This document shows, in pieces, positions 16,187 to 23,733 of a stretch of 26,794 nt of DNA (position 1 is the stretch's first letter; the number at the start of each line of letters is the position of its first letter). A program made the position numbers and the translations under genes. The DNA is taken from assembly GCA_029310945.1 (NCBI GenBank), contig JARJFC010000048.1:1-26794 (forward strand), read 5' to 3'. The notes below the pieces were generated by a model. That model had not been told where the DNA came from. It searched no databases and saw only the letters and a list, made by a program, of their open reading frames with translations. This stretch comes from Leptospira sp. 96542 (lineage in GTDB: Bacteria > Spirochaetota > Leptospiria > Leptospirales > Leptospiraceae).

Positions 16187-16196
16187 TTTGGGAACA

Positions 16197-16523
16197 ATGA
16201 ATACGATTACAATCCAAAACAACCAGCCAGTGCTCCCCACTCTGCAGGCACAGACAGGAAAACAATCCGACCAGGAAAAAGAAACCCGTTCAAAAGAGAG
16301 AGAACTTTCACTTTCGTTGTTAGAAGATTCGAATGAAAAAACTCGTTCTAAAGAAAAAGAGAAAGTCAAACCTGAGGATTTAGTTTTAAAACCCACACCC
16401 ATTCCCTTGGAAGAAAGGATGAACCAAATCATCTCACCAGAAGAAGTGAAAGACCTGCTTTCTCTCATCACAAGGACACCTCTTCCTGAGAAAAAAGAAC
16501 ATAAAGTAGATTTCAAACGGTAA
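16197..16523 (+). CDS. Hypothetical charged protein, 108 aa
   Basis: I do not recognise the family. The protein is highly charged and probably mostly disordered (KQSDQEKETRSKERE, then NEKTRSKEKEKVKPED). A short helical C-terminal part (LEERMNQIISPEEVKDLLSLI) precedes a basic tail. There is no signal peptide or membrane segment. The start is the ATG after a strong AAGGAGG. The frame is open to a GTG at 16116, and the extension includes NEEKGFFFIR, which looks like a cold-shock strand but is not followed by the rest of that domain. The next gene begins within about 15 nt, so the two are likely co-transcribed. Confidence 0.62.
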   Translation: MNTITIQNNQPVLPTLQAQTGKQSDQEKETRSKERELSLSLLEDSNEKTRSKEKEKVKPEDLVLKPTPIPLEERMNQIISPEEVKDLLSLITRTPLPEKKEHKVDFKR

Positions 16524-16537
16524 ACTTCGCCCTGGAC

Positions 16538-17170
16538 TTGTTTGCCATCGCCATACTTGATAGTTTTGTATTGGTTCTTTACGGGATCCTTACCCTTGCT
16601 TTCTTTGGATTCGGAATTATCTTTTATAATCAGTTTATTTTTCCCATCATCAGTCGAAAGGAATCCGATCGGTTTACCCCTGTCCAAACGGGAGACCATT
16701 ATGATTTGGTAGTGGATGAGCTCAGTCGTTACGCCACATTCCAAATCGGATGCCGAACGGGCCACCTACCCACACGCTGCAATGCAATCTCCGAAGATCA
16801 TCTTGTTTTCCAGATCAAAAAAAGTAAAGATAGTGAAGATTATACCATCACCGTACTTCGGAACGCACCGAGTTTTTACAAACCGCCAAGGATGGAACAT
16901 TACGAAAAAATGGAAAACAAGGAGAGTTTTGAATCCTATGAAATCATTGGCCACCCAGCAGAATTTAGAATTTCTGACAAAATCGTAAAAGACAGGATGG
17001 TCAATTTCATTGAAATATCCTTATCATCTTCGTTCTATTTTACGAAATTAGGAAAAGAAAGGATGAAGTTTACTTTCCAAGTGGGTAAAATCCAACCCGG
17101 TATCAATCGGAAACAAAAACTCAGAGGGGACGTGTATGCATTCGGCAAAGAAGAAGATGCAGAAGATTGA
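16538..17170 (+). CDS. Hypothetical protein with N-terminal membrane segment, 210 aa
   Basis: I do not recognise the family. A long hydrophobic N-terminus at about residues 3-35 (ILDSFVLVLYGILTLAFFGFG) is followed by a soluble domain of about 170 residues rich in beta strands (YDLVVDELSRYATFQIG; SEDHLVFQIKK; KFTFQVGKIQPG). The basic residues after the membrane segment suggest that domain is cytoplasmic, which resembles the general form of PilZ-like or DUF proteins, but no diagnostic motif is seen. The start is taken as TTG 16538, with no good ribosome site. Its TGA abuts the thrB stop on the other strand with no base between. Confidence 0.72.
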   Translation: MFAIAILDSFVLVLYGILTLAFFGFGIIFYNQFIFPIISRKESDRFTPVQTGDHYDLVVDELSRYATFQIGCRTGHLPTRCNAISEDHLVFQIKKSKDSEDYTITVLRNAPSFYKPPRMEHYEKMENKESFESYEIIGHPAEFRISDKIVKDRMVNFIEISLSSSFYFTKLGKERMKFTFQVGKIQPGINRKQKLRGDVYAFGKEEDAED

Positions 17171-18127
17171 TTATTTTATCTTTACCACAACGCCTAAATG
17201 ATCTGCTTTGACTCTCGTTAATTTGTATTTTATATTTTCTGCATTTAAACAGTTTGCAATGTCTGACTCGAGTGTTGGTAATTTTGATTTTACGTTTTTT
17301 CTTTCCATAAAAACAAGCAAACTTGGCCCTGAGCCCGAAAGACAAAATCCTAACCTATCATTTTGTAAAATTTTTGTGAGTGGGTAGAGCGGAGAGTTTT
17401 CACTGATCCTGTAAGGGGTGTGCATTTTATCTTGCAAACCAATCAAAAGATCACCAAACTTTCGTTTATCTAAAAAATGCATCCAAGCCCCAATCCGAGA
17501 AAGATTAAAAATCATATCGGAAGCAATGTATTGTTTGGGTAAGGTCTTTCGCGATTCTTCGGTTGATACAAAAAATTCAGGGGTGATGACAAAAACAGCC
17601 ACCGATCCAGGAAATTTTTTTCTAAAATAACGGATTGGTTCACCATGGATGGAATAGGCGAAAACGAAACCACCCAGATAAGCAGGCAAAGTGTTGTCTG
17701 GATGACCCTCATATTCAGCCAAAAATTGCAAAAATTCCGATTCATTTGGTTTCTGCGAATTCGGAAGAATTCGTTTATGAACCTCACGGGCAAGCACAAG
17801 GCCAGCCACAATGGCAGAGGCACTAGACCCAAGTCCTCCTTTGAGTGGAAGATTTAGGTCCATCTTACATTCGTAATATGGCGGATCCAAGTTTGGGGCG
17901 AATTTTTGGAAATAAGATAGATACGAAGCCTGCACCAAGTCGTCTTTATCGGAAAAAGGAAGGACATCCCCATTCCTTTGGGTGGATACAAAACTTTTGA
18001 TTTCGGACGAAAATGAAAATGAAAACTCATTCCGAATTTCCAAAGCCATCCCCATCAAATCAAAACCTGGCCCTAAATTGGCCGAAGTTCCAGGAACAGA
18101 AATCGAATACTTGGGAAGACGAACCAT
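17171..18127 (-). CDS. thrB: Homoserine kinase
   Basis: The 318-aa GHMP-family kinase phosphorylates homoserine with ATP, the step before threonine synthase. The N-terminal strand is SVPGTSANLGPGFDLMGMAL, where SANLGPGFD is diagnostic for ThrB. The ATP loop is GLGSSASAIVAGLVLA, and GHPDN and the C-terminal LSGSGPSLLVF are conserved GHMP motifs. Length is normal. The other threonine genes (hom, thrC) are not adjacent. It lies 35 nt downstream of the FAD oxidoreductase gene on the same strand, without a terminator between, so it is probably read from that gene's promoter. Confidence 0.96.
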   Translation of the reverse strand: MVRLPKYSISVPGTSANLGPGFDLMGMALEIRNEFSFSFSSEIKSFVSTQRNGDVLPFSDKDDLVQASYLSYFQKFAPNLDPPYYECKMDLNLPLKGGLGSSASAIVAGLVLAREVHKRILPNSQKPNESEFLQFLAEYEGHPDNTLPAYLGGFVFAYSIHGEPIRYFRKKFPGSVAVFVITPEFFVSTEESRKTLPKQYIASDMIFNLSRIGAWMHFLDKRKFGDLLIGLQDKMHTPYRISENSPLYPLTKILQNDRLGFCLSGSGPSLLVFMERKNVKSKLPTLESDIANCLNAENIKYKLTRVKADHLGVVVKIK

Positions 18128-18162
18128 CGTTTCGCCCAGGCTTTCAGGAACCGACTCCTAAA

Positions 18163-19653
18163 TCAACCCCTCTTTCGTTTGGACAAACGATGGTAGAGTG
18201 AAATCCCACCCAGAACAACTGCAGGGATTCCTTGCCCAGGAAAAACTGTATCCCCTGTAAGGTATAAGTTTTCCAGCTCTGATTCAGCACCCAGGTAACG
18301 GAATGGGTTGAAAAAATAAAAACTTGGAATCCCCCCGACGCGTCCAAATTTCCTCCCTGTCCAAGTGAACCATGTAACAGGAGTTGCCGAATGTAATTCA
18401 AGGATATCCTCTTCCCTAAACCAATCCAAATGATTGGATAATTCTTTTATGATTGAATTTTCTAATTCTTTTTTTCTGTTTTGATAGACGGCATCCCTTT
18501 TCCAACCTTCTGGATTTTTTATATGGGTCGATATGGAAAGGATGCGGATCGCATTCGGAGAACGAACTGGATCATCAGGGTGCGACAAAGAAACAAAAAT
18601 GGAATTTCCACCGCCATATGGCAACGGGTGTTTTGTATGGATTTGGTGGTGGAGGCAAGTTTCATTTCCAAGGGTTTTTGATTTTAGAACAATTCCCATT
18701 GTGAAAGCACCCCAAATCCCCACTTCTCTTTGGCTTGCTTGTTTTTTAAGTTTGTGAAGATTCGGATTCAAATCCACCAAATTCCAAATGGGAACATTCG
18801 AAATGATATTTGTCCCCTTAAACTGAGAAAACTCCCTGTGTTTGGTTTTTACGTTCCACACTCCAAATTTCTTTTCAAATTGAGTCACCTCTTGTTTATA
18901 CAAAATTTTTCCACCATAAGATTCAAGCACAGAAACAAGAGAATTGGCAAGTGCAAGCATCCCGCCCATTACATAATAATTTTTTAAGTTTGGGTAAACG
19001 AGACCCGCCGCTGCCGAGACGAATGGTGCATTTTGTACGGATGTTTGGTTTGTGATGAGTAATTGTTCATCTAAAAATCGAATGAATTTTTCATTTCCAT
19101 TCAATCTAAAAAATTTTAATACTCTTAAAATGGGGATTAAATTGAACAAAAGAACGAGTAAATCTTTAGTGCGAAATTTCGGTAAAGAAATGACAACATC
19201 CTTCCAAGATAGGAAGGGAAATAATCTGTATCTGCTCGTTAGATCCCACATGGCCTCTGAAATAAAGAAACATAAATTCCAAAATAACTTTTGTTTGGTC
19301 TTGTTGCCAAAATGTTTGATCACTTCCTTTATCCATTCTGTTTTTTTTTCAAAACGTGTGATCCTATTTCCGTACATATGAACTTGCATAGGGGTTTCTA
19401 AAGTTAGGAGGGGGAATTGAATCCCAAGCATATTTTGTAACCTATCCAAAGGATAGTTTGGTTCCAATCCCACGAGAGTTGTGGCCCCTGTTTCAAACAA
19501 ATACCCTTTTCGAAAAAAACTAGAAGCACAGCCCCCTGGAGAATTTCCTTTTTCGAGAACCAATACACGATGACCAGACTTTGCAAGTAAGGACGCTGTG
19601 GTGAGACCACCCATCCCAGAACCAATCACAATAAAATCCCAATCTCCATCCAT
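18163..19653 (-). CDS. FAD-dependent oxidoreductase of the phytoene desaturase/CrtISO/retinol saturase family
   Basis: The 496-aa enzyme has an N-terminal FAD Rossmann motif, IGSGMGGLTTASLLAKSGH, then VLVLEKGNSPGGCASSF. The C-terminal flavin segment is LYLTGDTVFPGQGIPAVVLGG, which is characteristic of CrtI/carotenoid isomerase/retinol saturase proteins. Relatives desaturate, saturate or isomerise long isoprenoid or retinoid chains. No phytoene synthase or other carotenoid gene is in the window, so carotenoid synthesis is not shown, and a role on another lipid is equally possible. ATG 19653 is preferred over a GTG six codons upstream. It leads into thrB and diverges from the 287-aa gene. Confidence 0.85.
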   Translation of the reverse strand: MDGDWDFIVIGSGMGGLTTASLLAKSGHRVLVLEKGNSPGGCASSFFRKGYLFETGATTLVGLEPNYPLDRLQNMLGIQFPLLTLETPMQVHMYGNRITRFEKKTEWIKEVIKHFGNKTKQKLFWNLCFFISEAMWDLTSRYRLFPFLSWKDVVISLPKFRTKDLLVLLFNLIPILRVLKFFRLNGNEKFIRFLDEQLLITNQTSVQNAPFVSAAAGLVYPNLKNYYVMGGMLALANSLVSVLESYGGKILYKQEVTQFEKKFGVWNVKTKHREFSQFKGTNIISNVPIWNLVDLNPNLHKLKKQASQREVGIWGAFTMGIVLKSKTLGNETCLHHQIHTKHPLPYGGGNSIFVSLSHPDDPVRSPNAIRILSISTHIKNPEGWKRDAVYQNRKKELENSIIKELSNHLDWFREEDILELHSATPVTWFTWTGRKFGRVGGIPSFYFFNPFRYLGAESELENLYLTGDTVFPGQGIPAVVLGGISLYHRLSKRKRG

Positions 19654-19774
19654 CCTAAGATAGACTGGCACAGAATATGCAATTCTAATAAAATGAGAAC
19701 AGAATTCAGGGTTAACTCCGAGAGCCCTTCCATTTTGTTAAAAATAGATACAAGTTGCTAGTAAAGGAAACACC

Positions 19775-20638
19775 ATGGGAACCTCAACCAATGCCAAAAA
19801 TAGAGAAATTCTGCTTTGGAGGTCGATTGCCAGACAACCTGAATACATGGCGGGGGCCTTTCGACTCAACCAAGACATCACCCTCCGTACCTTCAAAAAC
19901 CAAGAGGCAAAATTCCTCCACTCAGAGCGATTTGACTTCATCCTAGCGATGAAGGCTCTCCTAAAACCCGTGACCGACCTCGATAGTGAAAGAATGGAAT
20001 ATTTAATCTTTCGTATCTTTGAAGCTTACACTCGGGAACTAAAATATACGAGTGACCCTGAGACCAGATTTTCTATGGATGTTTTATTCCAATTCATTGA
20101 ATTCTTATGTGTCGACCATCCCAAAGAAGACGTGGGAAGTTTTCTGCAAAAGGAAACAAGTCTAACCAAAGAAGAAGTGGATACCATACTTGTTTGTATC
20201 AAAGTTTTTAATAAACTGGGAAGTTATTTTCGAAAATCTCCCAATTTAAAAAAGACCATTGAAAACGGAGAACCGATTTTGCAAAGTTTGGCGGCACACC
20301 ACCCAACCATTCCTTGGCTTGCATTGGAGTCGATGTTCTACTTACTTGTTGCCCAAAATGCTTTGGCCAGTAAATATTCTTGTGATTCTCTCCTAAAAGG
20401 TTGGATGAAGGAATATGGATTTGATGAAAACCAATACGTAACCGTTGCCAATTATTTTCCTCCAGGAACCACCTTACACGAATTTCATGGTAAATACACG
20501 AGTGCTATCAGAAGTTTGAATTCAGGAAAATCGAAAGATCACACAATGGATCTTTTGCTTCTCAGATCCATTGGAAATTATTTTAGTTCTCTACTCGTAA
20601 AAGTTGCTCACCAGATGGAAGGAGTCCAAACTGCTTAA
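19775..20638 (+). CDS. Hypothetical protein, 287 aa
   Basis: I do not recognise the family. The sequence is almost wholly helical and soluble, with no signal peptide or membrane segment. Notable segments are MEYLIFRIFEAYTREL, LFQFIEFLCVDHP, TKEEVDTILVCIKVFNKLGSYF and WLALESMFYLLVAQNAL. The helix-rich form could suit a scaffold or repeat fold, but I see no repeat unit. AAAGGAAA gives a fair ribosome site before the ATG. It converges on the acyl-CoA dehydrogenase gene with only four bases between the stop codons. Confidence 0.82.
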   Translation: MGTSTNAKNREILLWRSIARQPEYMAGAFRLNQDITLRTFKNQEAKFLHSERFDFILAMKALLKPVTDLDSERMEYLIFRIFEAYTRELKYTSDPETRFSMDVLFQFIEFLCVDHPKEDVGSFLQKETSLTKEEVDTILVCIKVFNKLGSYFRKSPNLKKTIENGEPILQSLAAHHPTIPWLALESMFYLLVAQNALASKYSCDSLLKGWMKEYGFDENQYVTVANYFPPGTTLHEFHGKYTSAIRSLNSGKSKDHTMDLLLLRSIGNYFSSLLVKVAHQMEGVQTA

Positions 20639-20642
20639 AATT

Positions 20643-21827
20643 TTACTCTGACCAAATTTTTTTAAGATCTGCGGCTATGTTCTTTTGCATAGCCTCATTG
20701 GTTCCACCACCGATAGAAAGTAAAATCGCATCTCGGTGTAACCTTTCCACAGGATATTCGCGACAATAGCCATACCCACCAAGCACTTGTATGGCGTTCC
20801 GGGAAACACGTTCTGCCATTTGAGTTGCGACGAGTTTGGCAGAAGCAGCACCAAGCGAATTACGAACATCAGGCCCGATTTGGCTAGCCACTTGGTAGAC
20901 GAGAGCACGTGCGGCTTGGTAATCTGCATATGATTCGGCAACCATCCTTTGGATTTGACCAAATTCAAGGAGTTTTTTTCCAAAGGCTTCCCTATGCCTG
21001 ATGGTGTAATCACACATAACATCAATACAACGGCGAGCAATTCCAATCGATTGGGCAGCCAAAGTCACACGTTCAATTTCTAGATTTCGCATCATATGTG
21101 TGACCGCCCCATTTTCTAAGCCGAGTAGGTTTTCTTCAGGCACTTCCATGTCTTCAAAAACTAGTTGGGTAGTTGGTGAGGAACGCATTCCCATTTTTTC
21201 TTCTTTTTTGCCGACCGAAAAACCTTTGTAAGATGATTCTATGACAAATGATGTCATTTTTTTTCCCAATTTATCCAGTTTGGTATACAATACAAAGACT
21301 TGGCCAATCGATCCATTGGTGATGTATTGTTTGACTCCGTTTATGATGTATCTATCCCCCTTCTTTACGGCATGTGTGGTCATACCGAGGACGTCCGTAC
21401 CTGCACCCGGTTCCGTCATACCCATACCCCCAATCCATTCGCCAGTAATCACCTTTTGCAAATAACGAGACCTCTGTTCTGGGTTTGAACTATAATAGAA
21501 ATTATTTACAAACAATACTTCATGCGCAAGGTATGAGAGAGTAAACCCAGGATCAAACCGAGACATTTCTTCATGGATGATGACAGAAGCCAAAGGATCT
21601 AACCCATGGCCACCAGCTTCTTCAGGAACTGTGATTCCAAAGATTCCAAGTTCTTGTCCCAATCGTTTAAATAGATCCAAATTAAAATTTTCGGTTTCAT
21701 CAAAGGATTTTGCCTGTGCGTCCATTTCTCGTTCTGCAAACGAGGCGACAGACTCCCGAAGAGAAAGGTGATTTTCTGTGGGATTAAAAAGATCAAAACG
21801 AGAATGTGCAGAGGTTACATTGTTCAT
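20643..21827 (-). CDS. Acyl-CoA dehydrogenase (isovaleryl-CoA/long-chain type by active site)
   Basis: The 394-aa flavoenzyme inserts the alpha,beta double bond in acyl-CoA and passes electrons to ETF. Family signatures are GGMGMTEPGAGTD (flavin/substrate loop) and QVLGGYGYCREYPVERLHRDA near the end. The place of the usual catalytic Glu (YEGT) reads GGGT. A Glu in NLEIERVTLAAQSIG sits where isovaleryl-CoA dehydrogenase and LCAD carry theirs, so a branched or long-chain substrate is likely. The start is ATG 21827; a TTG five codons upstream is possible, and neither has a good ribosome site. EtfBA, its expected acceptor, is encoded 3 kb away. Confidence 0.93.
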   Translation of the reverse strand: MNNVTSAHSRFDLFNPTENHLSLRESVASFAEREMDAQAKSFDETENFNLDLFKRLGQELGIFGITVPEEAGGHGLDPLASVIIHEEMSRFDPGFTLSYLAHEVLFVNNFYYSSNPEQRSRYLQKVITGEWIGGMGMTEPGAGTDVLGMTTHAVKKGDRYIINGVKQYITNGSIGQVFVLYTKLDKLGKKMTSFVIESSYKGFSVGKKEEKMGMRSSPTTQLVFEDMEVPEENLLGLENGAVTHMMRNLEIERVTLAAQSIGIARRCIDVMCDYTIRHREAFGKKLLEFGQIQRMVAESYADYQAARALVYQVASQIGPDVRNSLGAASAKLVATQMAERVSRNAIQVLGGYGYCREYPVERLHRDAILLSIGGGTNEAMQKNIAADLKKIWSE

Positions 21828-21871
21828 AACGGAAAATTTCAAAGGTAAATGACGACTTGTAAACGAAAAAA

Positions 21872-21885
21872 TGTCAAAATTGACA
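21872..21885. promoter_or_regulatory. Possible operator/-35 region upstream of the acyl-CoA dehydrogenase
   Basis: Six-base arms TGTCAA and TTGACA are inverted around AA. Each arm reads as a perfect -35 hexamer (TTGACA) on one strand, and the repeat lies 30-58 nt from the gene start options. No good -10 box is found at 17 nt on either strand, so an operator for a dimeric repressor is as likely as a promoter element. Confidence 0.35.
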
Positions 21886-21910
21886 CAAGTTAATGAGTCT
21901 GATTGTAGCG

Positions 21911-21935
21911 AAAAATCAAGAATTTCTTGATTTTT
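21911..21935. terminator. Terminator-like hairpin between divergent genes
   Basis: Arms AAAAATCAAGA (21911-21921) and TCTTGATTTTT (21925-21935) pair perfectly over 11 bp around a 3-nt loop, with A and T runs giving a bidirectional terminator shape. Neither neighbouring gene ends here. It could end a small RNA, insulate the two divergent promoters, or be a protein site. Confidence 0.45.
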
Positions 21936-22124
21936 GTAGAGATAAAAAATTCATAATTGCCAAATAACATGCATTAAATTATATTTTTATAAATTTAGAA
22001 ATCTAAATCCGATATCCATTTTTGATTTATTCCAAATAGTAGTCACCATTAGGGAATACCCAAATATAAATTAAAGCTACTTTAGTAGTAACACCCATAC
22101 TAACAAATGATAAATGAATTATTT

Positions 22125-22130
22125 TATAAT
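22125..22130 (+). promoter_or_regulatory. Possible -10 box for the HD-GYP-like gene
   Basis: A perfect TATAAT lies 87 nt before the GTG start. The hexamer 17-18 nt upstream (AACAAA/TAACAA) is a poor -35, and this region is AT-rich, so the assignment is weak. Confidence 0.3.
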
Positions 22131-22206
22131 ATTCAGATGAATTTTGTTTACAGAAATAATATAGGACTTTTTATCTAAAGATCAAAAAGGAAATATATTT
22201 CCATAA

Positions 22207-22217
22207 AGGTAAAACCT
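22207..22217 (+). promoter_or_regulatory. Ribosome site inside a small hairpin before the HD-GYP-like gene
   Basis: The Shine-Dalgarno AAAGG (22205-22209) is eight nt before the GTG at 22218 and decides that start. AGGT and ACCT pair around AAA directly next to the start codon, with the 14-bp palindrome GGAAATATATTTCC only 4 nt upstream. The ribosome site could therefore be partly masked, although a 4-bp stem is weak by itself. Confidence 0.4.
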
Positions 22218-23687
22218 GTGAGCACTAGTGACCAGAGAAGAGTTCCTCGCGAAAAACTCGCCAAATTTGAGTTAACGGAAGATTCACTCAATGGATTTAG
22301 AAAAAACCAGAATATACCTCTCGATTTTTATAATAAAGACGGGCAAATTTTAATACATCGCAAAAAAAATCCAACGGAAGCAGATTTCGGGAAACTACTA
22401 AAGTTTGAACTACAAGGTGTTTACTTTTTAGTATCTGAACTAAACAAAGGAAAAAATATTTCCCAAAAACCTGAATTCGAAGATAAAAAATTTACAAAAC
22501 TCTTTGATCCTTCTAAAACCATAGAGTTTGCCAAACAATCGGCTGCCCTCATAGAAGAACTCCGAAAGACTTCATTTACATCCGACCAAGCTGTTTTTGT
22601 CCAAAACTCCGTGAACGATATTTTAACTGACTTTACAAATAATCCCGATTTTGAATCAGGTATCATCAATATATTAGAAATTTTAAATGTGGCTGGAGTT
22701 CCTTTAGAATCAGAACTCATGACAAAACGTACGGTCGTTGCCATGGGAATGAAAGTTCGCACTCGTAAGATTGTAAATGAAGGAAGCGAAAAATCTAATA
22801 AAAAAGACCATTTAAACTTAATGATGGCAAGTTACATGTCGGATGTAGGTTACACTCGTCTTGGTGTATCAAAAAACCCAAAAATTTCTCCAGAAGAATA
22901 TGCCATCATAAAACAGCACCCAATTGTTTCTTATTTGATGACCTTACCAGCCCCAGAAATAGAAACTCCTGTGAGGACTCTCATCCTAAACCACCATAGA
23001 CCTTACCGAGGGAATGGAGTGAATAATAATTTTCCGAACGGAAGGCAAATGTTTACGAAACTAATGGCAGTTCGAGACAAATACAGTAAGGAAGTTGGAA
23101 AAGAAAGAATTACAAATGACATTGAAACACAACTCCATCTCCAAGAGAACAATATAACAAACAGTAACTACGAGGAGGATGTGGCCATACTTTCTCTTGC
23201 TGGTGAATACGCCTCTCTCACCTCAAACCAACCATGGCGCCCCGCTTTTAAATCTTCCACTGCCTTAAAGATGATTTTAAACGAATCTTTTTTTTCTTAT
23301 AGCAATAAGAACATCAGGCATCTAATTGATTATGTGGGAAGTTCACTGACAAACCATGAAAATATAATCAATTATGGTGACTTTGTTATCACAGCTTCTG
23401 TTGATTCAGAAAAACAAGCCCATTTTGATATTTGTATCGTTTTGGATGTGGGGAGGTACCAAACACGTCCAAAATTACAAAGAATTTGTACGATCAAACC
23501 AAACTTCAAAAAAACAAATAAATTCAAAATTGCTAATTTTGATCTCACACAAATTAGACCAGACAGAAGGAAGGCCATCATGGATCTTTCACAAAATTCG
23601 GGTTCAACACGGGTTGTTTATATCATTGACCAAGAACTGGATCCTGCTCTTTTCGATGCCGTTTATAAAATCAATTTAGCTAGCTAA
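22218..23687 (+). CDS. Degenerate HD-GYP-type protein, probably non-catalytic
   Basis: The 489-aa soluble protein has an N-terminal domain (residues 1-110, with FYNKDGQILIHRKK) followed by an HD-GYP-like region at about 120-330. The skeleton is clear: ISPEEYAIIKQHPIVSYL (His234), then ILNHHRPYRGNG (His259-His260). Key positions are changed: the HD pair with its GK is SDVGY (208-212), and the GYP signature is GVN. Active HD-GYP proteins hydrolyse cyclic di-GMP with a di- or tri-iron centre. Loss of the HD His predicts no or altered activity, suggesting a sensor or binding role. The last 150 residues are unassigned. The GTG start follows AAAGG. Confidence 0.82.
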   Translation: MSTSDQRRVPREKLAKFELTEDSLNGFRKNQNIPLDFYNKDGQILIHRKKNPTEADFGKLLKFELQGVYFLVSELNKGKNISQKPEFEDKKFTKLFDPSKTIEFAKQSAALIEELRKTSFTSDQAVFVQNSVNDILTDFTNNPDFESGIINILEILNVAGVPLESELMTKRTVVAMGMKVRTRKIVNEGSEKSNKKDHLNLMMASYMSDVGYTRLGVSKNPKISPEEYAIIKQHPIVSYLMTLPAPEIETPVRTLILNHHRPYRGNGVNNNFPNGRQMFTKLMAVRDKYSKEVGKERITNDIETQLHLQENNITNSNYEEDVAILSLAGEYASLTSNQPWRPAFKSSTALKMILNESFFSYSNKNIRHLIDYVGSSLTNHENIINYGDFVITASVDSEKQAHFDICIVLDVGRYQTRPKLQRICTIKPNFKKTNKFKIANFDLTQIRPDRRKAIMDLSQNSGSTRVVYIIDQELDPALFDAVYKINLAS

Positions 23688-23733
23688 TCCAAGTTTGCGT
23701 TAAAGTATTTAGATTCACTTTTTTTTCTTTGCT

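Larger units (their letters stand above)
21843..22217. other. AT-rich intergenic region with several inverted repeats
   Basis: This 375-nt stretch between divergent genes holds no convincing reading frame. It contains six inverted repeats: TGTCAA-AA-TTGACA (21872-21885), an 11-bp hairpin (21911-21935), ATTTAGA-AA-TCTAAAT (21993-22008), CTACT-TT-AGTAG (22077-22088), the perfect palindrome GGAAATATATTTCC (22189-22202) and AGGT-AAA-ACCT (22207-22217). There is also an imperfect direct repeat, TAGTAGTCACC (22037-22047) and TAGTAGTAACACC (22083-22095). High A+T makes some of this expected by chance. Confidence 0.7.

Noticed and set aside
16020..16265. 82-codon N-terminal extension of the DsbA-like protein
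   Set aside because: The extension has no ribosome site, Cys/Phe/His-rich composition and no likeness to a signal peptide, and it overlaps the divergent small gene. The ATG at 16019 starts a standard membrane anchor.
23676..23687. TTAGCTAGCTAA palindrome at the end of the HD-GYP-like gene
   Set aside because: It is a perfect 12-bp palindrome but lies within the last codons, without a loop or T-run, and is most likely codon-driven.
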